A DNA stretch of 64,000 nucleotides from JAFECT01 sp963838235 (GCA_963838235.1 CAWIQJ010000005.1:930001-994000); one strand, 5' to 3'. Shown: positions 1-8,216, counted from the stretch's first letter. Notes: generated by a model from the sequence alone, not told the origin. Translations and numbers: made by a program.

Positions 1-299
1 TCGCGCCGGCGGCGGGTGGCGGCGGTGTAGTAGGTGTTGCGCAGGATGGTGAACAGCCAGGCTCGAAGGTTGGTGCCACGCTCGAATTTCGCCTGGTGCG
101 TCCATGCCTTCACCAGGGTGTCCTGCACGAGGTCATCGGCGTCGGCGGCGTTGTGGCTGAGCGACCAGGCGAAGGCGCGGAGCGCGGGTATCAGCGCCAC
201 CACGTCGTTACGCCAGCTCGCGGCATCCTGGTCTTCGCGCGCAGCGTCCTTCTCCGGCCGCAGTTCGGCGGATCTTTCGAAATCCGACATCGAGGTCAT
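1..299 (-). CDS. ecfG: EcfG-type sigma factor (3' part beyond the window)
   Basis: Extracytoplasmic-function sigma factor that would direct RNA polymerase to general stress response promoters. The start and region 2 are visible; the gene runs off the window edge. From ATG 299 (in-frame ATG also at 290) the protein reads through VVALIPALRAFAWSLS, then DADDLVQDTLVKAWTH (region 2.1-2.2) and FERGTNLRAWLFTILRNTYY (region 2.3-2.4), the pattern of EcfG/SigT proteins. A GGAAC-N16-CGTT element lies about 58 bp upstream on the same strand, the motif EcfG itself recognises, so the gene is probably autoregulated. PhyR, its regulator, is encoded 3 kb away at 3246-4043. No NepR anti-sigma gene is visible upstream, which is unusual because nepR normally precedes ecfG. 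Family assignment is firm; EcfG subgroup is inferred from sequence plus promoter. Confidence 0.85.
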   Translation of the reverse strand, partial: MTSMSDFERSAELRPEKDAAREDQDAASWRNDVVALIPALRAFAWSLSHNAADADDLVQDTLVKAWTHQAKFERGTNLRAWLFTILRNTYYTAATRRRR

Positions 300-356
300 G
301 GAGGACGCCTTCTCCGCCGACACGCGGGAGCGATTGGCCCCCGTCGCCGTCCAGTG

Positions 357-381
357 AACGCATCCTTTTTCTATCCGTTCC
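357..381 (-). promoter_or_regulatory. EcfG-dependent general stress promoter of the sigma factor gene
   Basis: On the minus strand GGAAC (381-377), a 16-nt spacer and CGTT (360-357) match the alphaproteobacterial general-stress consensus GGAAC-N16/17-CGTT exactly. It is about 58 bp upstream of the sigma factor ATG at 299 and points toward it, implying positive autoregulation. Confidence 0.75.
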
Positions 382-565
382 TTCGCCTGGACGGGTGGAG
401 GCGCTTTTCCGTGGCAAGGTTTTGTGACAGAAGGTTCGCGTTTTGTTCTTTACTGGACAACCGAACCCGGATATCCCATTTGCGTTTCGGCCTCGCCGTC
501 GGGGCGAGCGGACAGCAAGGGCAGGTTCCTATGCGTGAATGGGCCGCGCTCTGCATGTGTGCCGC

Positions 566-2827
566 ATGAGCCCCACCGGAGATCAACGCGGCGTCGCTAG
601 CGCCCGGACGTTCGAGTTCGGCTCGCCCCTGGGGCCGGTCGACCGCTATCTGGCCGTGCGCGCGCGCAGCGAACGTCTGGCCGAACCGTTGTCGCCAGAA
701 GATCGGCTCGCCCAGTCCATGCCGGACGCGAGTCCGGTGAAATGGCACCTCGCGCATACGACCTGGTTCTTCGAGCAGATCCTGCTGCAGGGCGTCGCGG
801 GCCGCGCGGCGATCGATCCGGTCTATGACCGCCTGTTCAACTCTTATTACGAAGCCATCGGGCCGCGCGTCTCGCGCGCACAGCGCAGTTTGATAACGCG
901 TCCTGACAGCGCGGAGGTCACGCTCTATCGGCGCCGCGTCGACGAGGCGATGGCAGGCTGGCTGTCCAAGCCGGGCGCGCTGGACGACCCGCATGCGGCC
1001 TATCTGTTCGAGCTCGCGCTCAATCACGAACAGCAGCACCAGGAGTTGATCCTCACCGACGTGCTGCACCTCTTCGCCCAGTCGCCGCTGCGACCGGCGT
1101 ACCTGACGGGCCCTGGGACGTTTTCAGCCCCGGCGCGACCGCTCGGCTTTGTCGCTTTCGATGGCGGCCAGGTAGAGATCGGCTGGGACGGGCAGGGGTT
1201 CGCTTTCGACAACGAAGGCCCGCGCCACGCCGTCCTGCTGCGGCCGTACCGCCTCGCCAACCGGCTGACCACCAACGGTGAATGGCTCGCGTTCATGGCC
1301 GACGGCGGTTACACGCGACCGGAGTTCTGGATGTCCGACGGCTGGGCGGTCGTGCAGGCGGAAGGGTGGCGCGCGCCGCTCTATTGGAGCAACCGCGACG
1401 ACCGTTGGACCGGCATGACGCTGCATGGGGAGCGCGTGATCGATCCGTCCTCCCCGGTGGCGCACGTGTCCTGGTATGAAGCCGACGCCTTCGCGCGGTG
1501 GTCGGGCAAGCGCCTACCCACCGAGTTCGAATGGGAAGCCGCCGCTCAGGCCTATCGCGTCGAAGGCAACCTCGCGGCCGACAAGATTCTGACCCCGCAA
1601 CCCGCGCGCGGCGAAGGCGACCTCGACCAGCTGTTCGGCGAGGTGTGGGAGTGGACCGCTTCGGCCTACGCGCCCTATCCGGGCTTTGCACCTACCGAAG
1701 GGACGGCGAGCGAGTACAACGGCAAGTTCATGGCGAACCAGCTGGTCCTGCGCGGCGGTTCGCTGGCGACGCCGCCCGGTCATGTGCGCGCGACCTATCG
1801 CAACTTTTTTTATCCGTCCCAGCGCTGGCAGTTCATGGGCGTGCGTCTCGCCGAAGACGTCGATGCGCCGAAGTCGAAGCATCGCGCGCCCGCCAATGCG
1901 AATGCGCGCGATCACGATTTCCTCACGGCGCTTCAGGAAGGTCTGTCCGGACCCGATAAGGCGGTGTCGCCAAAGTGGTTCTACGACGAGGAAGGCTCGC
2001 GCCTGTTCGAGGCGATCACCACCCTGGGCGAGTACTATCTGACGCGCCAGGAAACCGCGCTGCTCGACGATATCGCGCCGGACCTGTCGGATCAGATTCC
2101 CCAAGGCGCGGTGCTGGTGGAATTCGGCAGCGGCGCCAGCGCCAAGACGCGGCTGGTGCTCGACGCGGCGCCGCAGATCGCGGCCTACGTTCCCGTCGAC
2201 ATCAGCGTCGAAGCCCTGGGCGAAGCGGCTGAGCGCATCCGCGACGCCTATCCCGCGCTCGAGGTCCTTCCCCTCGCCGGCGATTTCACCGCGCCCCTGA
2301 CCCTGCCCGACGCCGCGCGCGGGCGTCCGCGCGTGGGTTTCTTCCCCGGGTCGACCATCGGCAACTTCACGCCGGCGGAGACGCGCGCCTTCCTGAAATC
2401 CGCCGCCGCGCTGTTGGGCGAAGGCGCGGTCTTCATCGTGGGCGCCGATCTCGTGAAGGACGAGGCGACGCTGGTCGCTGCTTACGACGACGCCCATGGC
2501 GTAACCGCGGCGTTCAACCTCAATGTCCTGGCGCGGGCGAATCGCGAACTGGCCGCCGACTTCAACCTGAATGCCTTCATCCACCGCGCGCTGTGGAACG
2601 CGGGCGAGCGCCGGATGGAGATGCATCTGGTCAGCCTGTGCGAACAGGTGGCCCACCTCGGCGGCAAGCGGATCGTGTTTCGCAAACGCGAAACCATCCA
2701 CACCGAGAACTCCTACAAGTTCACGCCGGAGGGGTTTGCCGACCTGGCCGAGGCGGGCGGCTGGCGGATCGAGCGGCGATGGACGTCGCCCAGGCCCGAA
2801 TTCGCCGTCTTCCTGCTCAGGAACTGA
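566..2827 (+). CDS. egtB: Fused ergothioneine enzyme: EgtB-type sulfoxide synthase + EgtD-type histidine methyltransferase
   Basis: Single 753-residue protein combining two ergothioneine steps: histidine N-alpha-trimethylation (EgtD) and iron/O2-dependent C-S bond formation on hercynine (EgtB). Residues about 1-185 form the DinB-like iron domain with KWHLAHTTWFFE and NHEQQHQEL, supplying the three iron-binding histidines. The formylglycine-generating-enzyme-like domain follows to about 430 (SWYEADAFARWSGKRLPTEF, FGEVWEWTASAY, RGGSLATP). After a roughly 20-residue linker comes an EgtD-type methyltransferase (SPKWFYDEEGSRLFEAIT, SAM loop VEFGSGASAKTR, GSTIGNFTP). Start at ATG 566 was chosen because homology begins soon after; an in-frame ATG at 539 adds nine unlikely residues. 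Domain order resembles OvoA and is reversed relative to fungal Egt1. No ATG or GTG lies in the linker, so it is not two overlapping genes. No egtA or egtC nearby. Confidence 0.88.
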   Translation: MSPTGDQRGVASARTFEFGSPLGPVDRYLAVRARSERLAEPLSPEDRLAQSMPDASPVKWHLAHTTWFFEQILLQGVAGRAAIDPVYDRLFNSYYEAIGPRVSRAQRSLITRPDSAEVTLYRRRVDEAMAGWLSKPGALDDPHAAYLFELALNHEQQHQELILTDVLHLFAQSPLRPAYLTGPGTFSAPARPLGFVAFDGGQVEIGWDGQGFAFDNEGPRHAVLLRPYRLANRLTTNGEWLAFMADGGYTRPEFWMSDGWAVVQAEGWRAPLYWSNRDDRWTGMTLHGERVIDPSSPVAHVSWYEADAFARWSGKRLPTEFEWEAAAQAYRVEGNLAADKILTPQPARGEGDLDQLFGEVWEWTASAYAPYPGFAPTEGTASEYNGKFMANQLVLRGGSLATPPGHVRATYRNFFYPSQRWQFMGVRLAEDVDAPKSKHRAPANANARDHDFLTALQEGLSGPDKAVSPKWFYDEEGSRLFEAITTLGEYYLTRQETALLDDIAPDLSDQIPQGAVLVEFGSGASAKTRLVLDAAPQIAAYVPVDISVEALGEAAERIRDAYPALEVLPLAGDFTAPLTLPDAARGRPRVGFFPGSTIGNFTPAETRAFLKSAAALLGEGAVFIVGADLVKDEATLVAAYDDAHGVTAAFNLNVLARANRELAADFNLNAFIHRALWNAGERRMEMHLVSLCEQVAHLGGKRIVFRKRETIHTENSYKFTPEGFADLAEAGGWRIERRWTSPRPEFAVFLLRN

Positions 2828-2844
2828 GCCGGGAGGGGTGAGCC

Positions 2845-2866
2845 GCGCCCGCGGTTCTGCGGGCGC
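2845..2866. terminator. Stem-loop between convergent genes
   Basis: GCGCCCGC (2845-2852), 6-nt loop, GCGGGCGC (2859-2866): a perfect 8-bp GC stem in the gap between the convergent egt and KGG genes. No T-tract follows on either strand, so intrinsic termination is only possible, not shown. Confidence 0.4.
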
Positions 2867-2889
2867 CGGGCTCGTGGTTCAGCCGGAGA

Positions 2890-3126
2890 TCAGCTGTTGG
2901 GGGTTTCCGAGGTACGGCGGTCGGTCTTGCCGCGCCCACCGTGGGAGGCTTCGCCGCCCTTGCGGCCGGCCTGGGCCGCAAGCGTGCGGTCCTGGGAGAA
3001 GCTGCGCTTTTCGCTGGGAACGCTGGCTCCGCCCTTGCGGGCGATCTCCTTCTGGCGCGCAGGGTCCATCGAGGCGAACCCCCGTCGCGAGATTCCGTTC
3101 GGTTCTTTGGTGCGACCTTCCTGCAT
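2890..3126 (-). CDS. KGG-repeat general stress protein
   Basis: Small (78 aa), very hydrophilic protein of the KGG/GsiB-like stress family. It carries two KGG motifs: GFASMDPARQKEIARKGG and a later AAQAGRKGG, with SRRGFASM at the start of the repeat. Family members are strongly induced by general stress and are thought to act as hydrophilin-like protectants; the molecular role is not established. ATG 3126 has an AAGGAG Shine-Dalgarno about 8 nt upstream. A GGAAC-N16-TGTT element lies 28 bp upstream on the same strand, close to the EcfG consensus, which fits a gene lying divergently beside phyR. The family call is clear; regulation by the adjacent stress sigma factor is inferred. Confidence 0.85.
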   Translation of the reverse strand: MQEGRTKEPNGISRRGFASMDPARQKEIARKGGASVPSEKRSFSQDRTLAAQAGRKGGEASHGGRGKTDRRTSETPNS

Positions 3127-3153
3127 CGCGGGCTCCTTCGGCTGTCAGCAAAC

Positions 3154-3178
3154 AACACCCAGCCGCTCAGGTGGTTCC
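3154..3178 (-). promoter_or_regulatory. Candidate general stress promoter for the KGG gene
   Basis: GGAAC (3178-3174), 16-nt spacer, TGTT (3157-3154), one mismatch from GGAAC-N16-CGTT, reading toward the KGG gene start at 3126. A second GGAAC points the other way 14 nt further right, so the two genes may have back-to-back stress promoters. Confidence 0.5.
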
Positions 3179-3191
3179 ACTCAAGCTTCGC

Positions 3192-3216
3192 GGAACCTGT
3201 GCCGCTCTTGTGGATT
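3192..3216 (+). promoter_or_regulatory. Possible stress promoter for phyR
   Basis: GGAAC at 3192-3196 followed after 16 nt by GATT (3213-3216), about 30 bp before the phyR ATG at 3246. The -35 half is perfect but the -10 half matches CGTT at only two of four positions, so this is weak support for autoregulated phyR expression. Confidence 0.35.
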
Positions 3217-3245
3217 TCCCTTCTGTTCAGTGGGAGCGTCACCTG

Positions 3246-4043
3246 ATGGCCGCCAGGTCCGTGCTTCGGCACGCCCCCTATCTGCGCCGATACGCCCGCG
3301 CCCTGACCGGCTCCCAGTCGGAGGGGGACGACTTTGTGCGCGCGACCCTCGAGTCGCTGATCGGGTCCGAGCAGAAGCTGGCCGGGGTCCTGCCCATTCG
3401 CGTGGCGCTTTTCCGAGCGTTTCACGCTACTTGGCGCAAGGCCCTGAACGGTCACTCGATCGATGCGCCGAGCACCGGCGGCAGTCTGATGGCCGACCAG
3501 CGGCTCCAGCGCATGACGCCGGAGCACCGCACCGCCATCCTGCTCATCCTGATGGAGGGCTTCACGGCAGCCGAAGCGGCCCAGATCCTCGAGGTGCCCC
3601 AGGTCGAGGTCCAGCGCCGGTTCGAAGCCGCCCAGCGCTCGATCGAGCGTCAGTTGGCCACCGACGTCCTGATCATCGAGGACGAGACCCTGATCGCCCA
3701 GGGCCTGGAAACCCTGGTCAGCGAGATGGGCCACCGGGTAACCGGCGTGGCCTCAACCAAGGACCAGGCCCTGGCTCTGGCCGAGCGGCGAACCCCGGGC
3801 CTCGTGCTGGCCGACGTGCGCCTGGCCGACGGCTCGAGCGGCATCGAGGCGGCGGGCGACATTCAGAAGACCATTGATGTGCCGGTGATCTTCATCACCG
3901 CCTTCCCCGAGCGCCTGCTGACCGGCGAACGGCCCGAGCCGGTGTTCCTGGTGTCCAAGCCGTTCAACGACGAGACGGTGAAGGCCCTGATCGGCCAGGC
4001 GCTGTTCTTCCACCAGCCGCGCCCGAAGATGGCCCTGGCCTAA
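3246..4043 (+). CDS. phyR: PhyR, anti-anti-sigma response regulator of the general stress response
   Basis: PhyR (265 aa) pairs an N-terminal sigma-like domain with a C-terminal receiver. On phosphorylation the sigma-like domain binds NepR and frees EcfG. The sigma-like part covers about 1-135 (LRHAPYLRRYARALTGSQSE; region-4-like GFTAAEAAQILEVPQVEVQR). The receiver follows: VLIIEDETLIAQGLE with the acidic pocket, phospho-acceptor Asp in LVLADVRLADG, the conserved Thr in FITAFPERLL, and Lys in VSKPF. Length matches Caulobacter PhyR. ATG 3246 was chosen because the sigma-like domain begins directly after it. The gene overlaps the convergent MFS gene by 4 bp at the stop codons. A stress sigma gene is at 1-299; neither nepR nor a PhyK-type kinase is visible here. 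Confidence 0.93.
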   Translation: MAARSVLRHAPYLRRYARALTGSQSEGDDFVRATLESLIGSEQKLAGVLPIRVALFRAFHATWRKALNGHSIDAPSTGGSLMADQRLQRMTPEHRTAILLILMEGFTAAEAAQILEVPQVEVQRRFEAAQRSIERQLATDVLIIEDETLIAQGLETLVSEMGHRVTGVASTKDQALALAERRTPGLVLADVRLADGSSGIEAAGDIQKTIDVPVIFITAFPERLLTGERPEPVFLVSKPFNDETVKALIGQALFFHQPRPKMALA

Positions 4044-5254
4044 TCTTTCACGGCCTCGCGCCTGAGCAAGGCCAAGAGGGCGAACGCCGCCACGATCTCG
4101 ATCGGCACCAGCGCCAGCAGGACACCGGTGGTTCCGGCGCCTGCGGCAAGCAGGCTCGCCGCGAGCAGTGGCCCTGCAATCGCGCCCAGCCGTCCCGCCG
4201 CCACCGACGATCCCACCCCGGCGCCGCGCTCGATGACCGGATAGAAGGCGGGCGACAAGCTGTAGAGGATGATCGATCCGCTGACGATGAAGACGCCCGC
4301 GGCAAAACCCGCGCTCCCCGCCGCGGCAAGATCGGCGCCGGCGAACGCCAGGGCGACCAGCGACAATGCGAGCGCGCTGAACCACACGCCCACGATCAGC
4401 GCCTTGCGCTTGCGGCTCAACAGATCGCCCAGCCCGATCACGCCCACGGTCCCGCCGATGTTGAACAGGACCGAGATGACGCTGGCCTCGGACTTCCCCA
4501 CGCCCTTGGCGCCCATCAACGTCGGCAGCCAGTTGAGCAGCAGGTAGAGCGTCATCACAACGGCGAAGGACGACAGCCAGAGCAGCAAGGTCGTGACGGC
4601 GCGCGTGGGGCCGAAGAGGGTTCCGATCAGGTTGATCGGCGCCGCCTTGGCCGAGACGTGCGCGCTACGGGCGGTGAGGAAGTTGAGCGACTCCGGCAGC
4701 ATCGCCATCATCACCGGCGCCAGGATCAACGGCGCCGCGCCGCCGATGAAGAAGATGTCACGCCAGCCTGCGGCCGCCGCCACGCCGCCGGCGATCGCGC
4801 CGCCCAGCGGCATGGCTGACGCGGTCAGAGCCACCAGCCGTATCCGCAGCGGCGGCGTCACCGCCTCCGCCGATAGCGCCAGCAGATTGGGCAAGGCGCC
4901 GCCCAGGCCAATTCCCGCGAGCACGCGAATCCAGAGGAGGCTGTCCAGGTCCCATGCAAACGCCGTCGCCGCCGAGAAAACGCCGAACACCGCCATCGAC
5001 CCGATCAGCACCCACTTGCGCCCGATGCTGTCGGCCATCCGCCCGAACAAGACCGCGCCGATGAGCAGGCCCAGCAGGCTGGCGCTGAACACGGGCCCAA
5101 GCTGATCGCGGGTGATCTTCAGCGCCGGCCCGATCCCGGGCGCGGCTACCCCCATGGACTGAATGTCGAAGCCCTCGGTCAGGGCCGCCAGGCCGCAGAG
5201 CGCAAGCGTCCAGCGGGCGCGCACGGCGCCGAGTTCGGTGTTGGCCCAGCCCAT
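4040..5254 (-). CDS. MFS transporter, aromatic acid:H+ symporter-like
   Basis: 404-residue inner-membrane permease with about 12 hydrophobic segments, of the major facilitator superfamily. The loop 2-3 signature GRMADSIGRKWVLIG is present, and the N-terminal EGFDIQSMGVAAP resembles the DGFD motif of the AAHS (PcaK/MhpT) subfamily, which imports aromatic acids with protons. Substrate cannot be read from sequence, and no aromatic degradation gene is nearby. It follows the single-domain response regulator gene by 27 bp on the same strand, so the two may be co-transcribed. Its stop overlaps that of phyR. Confidence 0.8.
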   Translation of the reverse strand: MGWANTELGAVRARWTLALCGLAALTEGFDIQSMGVAAPGIGPALKITRDQLGPVFSASLLGLLIGAVLFGRMADSIGRKWVLIGSMAVFGVFSAATAFAWDLDSLLWIRVLAGIGLGGALPNLLALSAEAVTPPLRIRLVALTASAMPLGGAIAGGVAAAAGWRDIFFIGGAAPLILAPVMMAMLPESLNFLTARSAHVSAKAAPINLIGTLFGPTRAVTTLLLWLSSFAVVMTLYLLLNWLPTLMGAKGVGKSEASVISVLFNIGGTVGVIGLGDLLSRKRKALIVGVWFSALALSLVALAFAGADLAAAGSAGFAAGVFIVSGSIILYSLSPAFYPVIERGAGVGSSVAAGRLGAIAGPLLAASLLAAGAGTTGVLLALVPIEIVAAFALLALLRREAVKD

Positions 5255-5281
5255 TGGTAGACTCCCCCGAGAGAGCAGAGC

Positions 5282-5683
5282 CTACGCGTCCTTCAGGTCG
5301 AAGCCCAGGTCGCGCGCGGCGCGCACCAGATCGTCCTCGGTGTAGGGCTTGGGCAGGAAGCCGGTGCGGTCGTCGCCCTTGAAGGCGTTGCGCAGGTCCG
5401 CCACGTCATAGCCCGAAGCCATCAGGATCGGCAGGTTGGGCCGTTGGGCGCGCAGCTCCCGCGCCAGGGCGTCGCCGCGCACGTCGGGCAGGCCGACGTC
5501 GATCACCGCGAGGTCCGGCTCGAACCGCGCCCAGTGGTCGCGCGCCTCGGCGCCGTTGCGCGCGATGGTGGGCTCGAACCCCAGCGAGCTCAGCACCTCT
5601 TCGGCGAACATGGCGACCAGCGCCTCGTCTTCGACCAGCAGTGCGCGCACGGATTGTCCCAACTCAGCCGCCGAAGCGATCAT
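5282..5683 (-). CDS. Single-domain response regulator (CheY-like receiver)
   Basis: 133 residues consisting of one receiver domain and no output domain. The acidic pair is in ALLVEDEALVAM, the phospho-acceptor Asp in LAVIDVGLPDVRGD, the Ser/Thr position in ILMASGYD, and the conserved Lys in FLPKPYTEDDL. Such proteins usually relay phosphoryl groups or act by binding partners. It sits 27 bp upstream of the MFS gene on the same strand; no histidine kinase is adjacent. The closeness to the phyR locus suggests, without proof, a link to stress phosphosignalling. Confidence 0.85.
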   Translation of the reverse strand: MIASAAELGQSVRALLVEDEALVAMFAEEVLSSLGFEPTIARNGAEARDHWARFEPDLAVIDVGLPDVRGDALARELRAQRPNLPILMASGYDVADLRNAFKGDDRTGFLPKPYTEDDLVRAARDLGFDLKDA

Positions 5684-5785
5684 CGCAGATCATCCAGGCA
5701 ATAGCGACGTTCGAGGATTTCCACGCGCTCATGCCGGGCGTCCCGTCGGCGAAGACCACGGGAAGATACGGCAAAGCTTGCAGAT

Positions 5786-6460
5786 TCAGCCGGCCTTGGC
5801 GGCCAGCACGTGATCGGCCACGAAGGGATTGCTGCGCCGCTCGTCGCCGAAGGTCGACATCGGCCCGTGGCCTGGCACGAAGCGCACGTCGTCGCCCAGC
5901 GGCCAGAGCTTCTGGGTGATCGAGTGGATCAGGGTGTCGTAGTCGCCGCGCGGGAAGTCGGTGCGGCCGATCGAGCCCTTGAACAGGACGTCGCCGACCT
6001 GGGCGAACTTTCCTTCGCGGTGGAAGAAGATGATGTGGCCGGGCGTGTGGCCCGGACAGCGGTAGACTTCGAACTCGGTCTCTCCTAACTGCACCCGGTC
6101 GCCGTCGTCGAGCCAGCGGTCGGGCGTGAAACGCCGCGCGTCGGGCATGCCGTAGGTCTTGCCCTGGGCCTCGATGCCGTCGATCCAGAACTGGTCGTCG
6201 GGGTGGGGGCCTTCGATGGGGACGCCGGTGCGCTCCTTCAGCTCCGCCGTGCCGCCGGCGTGGTCGAGGTGGCCGTGGGTCACCCAGATCTTCTCGATGG
6301 TCAGGTCGCGTTTGGCGATCTCGGCCAGCAGGTGGTCGACCTCGCCGCCGGGGTCGATCACCGCGGCGCGGTTGGTCTTGGGGCAGGCGACCACCGTACA
6401 GTTCTGCGCCAGCGGGGTGACCGGAGCGATGAAGGCCTTCAGCGGCGGCGAGTCTGACAT
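5786..6460 (-). CDS. MBL-fold metallohydrolase, glyoxalase II-like (YcbL type)
   Basis: 224-residue metallo-beta-lactamase-fold hydrolase. The metal-binding signature THGHLDHAGG is present, followed by CPGHTPGH, GDVLFKGSIGRTDF and VPGHGPMS, the pattern of the short glyoxalase II-like (YcbL/GloB2) proteins that lack the full C-terminal substrate domain. The probable reaction is thioester hydrolysis in the cytoplasm, for example S-lactoylglutathione; the physiological substrate is not determined by the motifs. The gene is monocistronic by spacing: about 100 bp separate it from the upstream response regulator gene. Confidence 0.85.
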   Translation of the reverse strand: MSDSPPLKAFIAPVTPLAQNCTVVACPKTNRAAVIDPGGEVDHLLAEIAKRDLTIEKIWVTHGHLDHAGGTAELKERTGVPIEGPHPDDQFWIDGIEAQGKTYGMPDARRFTPDRWLDDGDRVQLGETEFEVYRCPGHTPGHIIFFHREGKFAQVGDVLFKGSIGRTDFPRGDYDTLIHSITQKLWPLGDDVRFVPGHGPMSTFGDERRSNPFVADHVLAAKAG

Positions 6461-6488
6461 GGCTTGCAGATAGCGGTCCCGGGAGGAG

Positions 6489-6520
6489 AAAAAAGAAGCC
6501 CGGGCGCGAACCCGGGCTTC
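6489..6520 (-). terminator. Intrinsic terminator of the APC permease gene
   Basis: A perfect 10-bp GC-rich stem (6495-6504 with 6511-6520) and 6-nt loop, followed on the minus strand by six T residues (6494-6489). It begins 21 bp downstream of the permease stop. Confidence 0.85.
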
Positions 6521-6541
6521 TCGGTTGAAGTGTCGCGTCGG

Positions 6542-8113
6542 TCAGGCCGGCGGCTCGCCCGACCCGTGGTCTTCCAGCGGCACCGTGTCCACCACGCCTT
6601 TGCGGATGTTCGAGTTCCAGAAGCCGAACAGGAAGTAGAACACCAGGCCGATGCCCGCCCACACGGAGAACAAGATCTTGGATTCCATGTTCAGCGCCGC
6701 GAACAGGACCACGCAGCCGATGATCGACAGCGGGGCCACGATGAACACGAACGGAGTCTTGAAGGGTCGAACGCGATTCTTGTCGGTGAAGCGCAAGACC
6801 ATGACCCCGATCGACACCGCTGCGAAAGCGAACAGGGTGCCGGCGTTGGAATAGTCCGCGAGCTGACCCACCGGCAGGAACGCCGCAGCGATCGCCACCA
6901 CGATGCCGGTGATGATGGTGATCACCCACGGCGTCTTGAACTTCGAGTGCACAGCGCTGAGGAAGTTGGGAAGCAGGCCGTCGCGGGCCATCACGAAGAA
7001 GATTCGTGTCTGACCGAACATCATCAACAGCACGACCGAAGGCAGGGCGATGGTCGCCGCCAGACCCACGAGGAAGCCCGCGAGCGGCTGGTGCAGTTCG
7101 CGCAGCACATAGGCGAGGGCTTCCTTGGAGCAGACCAGCGGCGCGTGCGACGCCATACAGGTGGCGCTGCCGTAGAGCTGGGGCGAGCCATCATCGTAGA
7201 AATGGCCGCTTGCGTCCGCCAGCGGCTGAGCTCCGAACGAACCGATCACGCCGGCCGCCACCAACAGGTAGAAGACGGTGCAGATCAGCAGACTGGCGAT
7301 CAGGCCGATGGGCACGGTGCGCTGCGGGTTCTTGGTTTCCTCGGCCGCGGTGGAGACCGCGTCGAAGCCCACATAGGCGAAGAAGATCGAGGCCGCTGCG
7401 CCCAGGACGCCTGTGCCGGACGAGCCGAGCGGGTTGCCCCATCCGCGCGGGGTGAATGGCTTGAAGTGGTCCATGTGGCCGGACACCAGCGGCAGGGTCA
7501 GCACCACGAACAGGGTGAGCGCCGCCACCTTTACCGCCACCAGCACGGCGTTGAACGTCGCGCTTTCCTTGGTGCCGATAACCAGCAGGATCGTGACCAG
7601 AAGCGTGATCACTACGGCTGGAAGGTTGACGATACCGCCCGCCTCGCCGCCCTTGATGAAGCCCAGGTCGATCGCCGGGCCTACCGTCAGGGAGTGTGGC
7701 AGGACGTGATAGCCGTAACTGTCCAATAGCCCGACGAGGTGTCCGGACCAGCCGACGGCCACGGCGCTGGCGCCGAGCGCGTATTCGAGGATCAGAGCCC
7801 AGCCGACCAGCCAGGCGATCATCTCGCCCATCACCGCATAGGAATAGGTGTAGGCCGAGCCCGCCACGGGGACCATGGACGCCAGTTCGGCGTAGCACAG
7901 GGCCGCCACGCAGCAGACTGCGCCCGCGATCATGAAGGAGACCATCATGCCCGGGCCGGCCTTCTGGGCCGCCGTAGCCGTCAGCACGAAGATGCCCGTG
8001 CCGATGACCGCGCCTATGCCCAGCAGTGTGAGCTGGATGACGCCGAGCGAACGCTTGAGCGACTTCTTTTCCGCAGTCGCTAGAATCTGATCGAGTGGCT
8101 TAACTCGCCACAT
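6542..8113 (-). CDS. APC-superfamily cationic amino acid permease
   Basis: 523-residue inner-membrane transporter with 12 or more hydrophobic segments. The N-terminal KSLKRSLGVIQLTLLGIGAV leads into IGTGIFVLTA, the characteristic first membrane helix of APC transporters (YfnA/CAT-like). A later stretch FFAYVGFDAVSTAAEETKNP is typical of the cationic amino acid/polyamine branch. It should exchange or import amino acids; the exact substrate is unknown. ATG 8113 is preceded by a purine-rich GGAGGGG. The gene is followed by a strong intrinsic terminator and is divergent from hrpB. Confidence 0.87.
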   Translation of the reverse strand: MWRVKPLDQILATAEKKSLKRSLGVIQLTLLGIGAVIGTGIFVLTATAAQKAGPGMMVSFMIAGAVCCVAALCYAELASMVPVAGSAYTYSYAVMGEMIAWLVGWALILEYALGASAVAVGWSGHLVGLLDSYGYHVLPHSLTVGPAIDLGFIKGGEAGGIVNLPAVVITLLVTILLVIGTKESATFNAVLVAVKVAALTLFVVLTLPLVSGHMDHFKPFTPRGWGNPLGSSGTGVLGAAASIFFAYVGFDAVSTAAEETKNPQRTVPIGLIASLLICTVFYLLVAAGVIGSFGAQPLADASGHFYDDGSPQLYGSATCMASHAPLVCSKEALAYVLRELHQPLAGFLVGLAATIALPSVVLLMMFGQTRIFFVMARDGLLPNFLSAVHSKFKTPWVITIITGIVVAIAAAFLPVGQLADYSNAGTLFAFAAVSIGVMVLRFTDKNRVRPFKTPFVFIVAPLSIIGCVVLFAALNMESKILFSVWAGIGLVFYFLFGFWNSNIRKGVVDTVPLEDHGSGEPPA

Positions 8114-8216
8114 AGTTCCCCCTCCGAGCCCTACTGTGAGCCTGTCGCAAATCGGTTGGCAGGCAAAAGAGCCGCAAGCCAGGGCAGGGTCAAGGGTCAG
8201 CTTAACCCCGGTAACA

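Noticed and set aside
1514..2701. Long open frame antisense to the egt fusion gene
   Set aside because: GC-rich third positions keep antisense frames open; the translation is low-complexity and the sense strand encodes clear EgtB/EgtD motifs.
3246..4043. Gene at the phyR position as an ordinary sigma factor fused to a regulator by error
   Set aside because: A sigma-like domain followed by a receiver is the normal PhyR architecture and the length fits.
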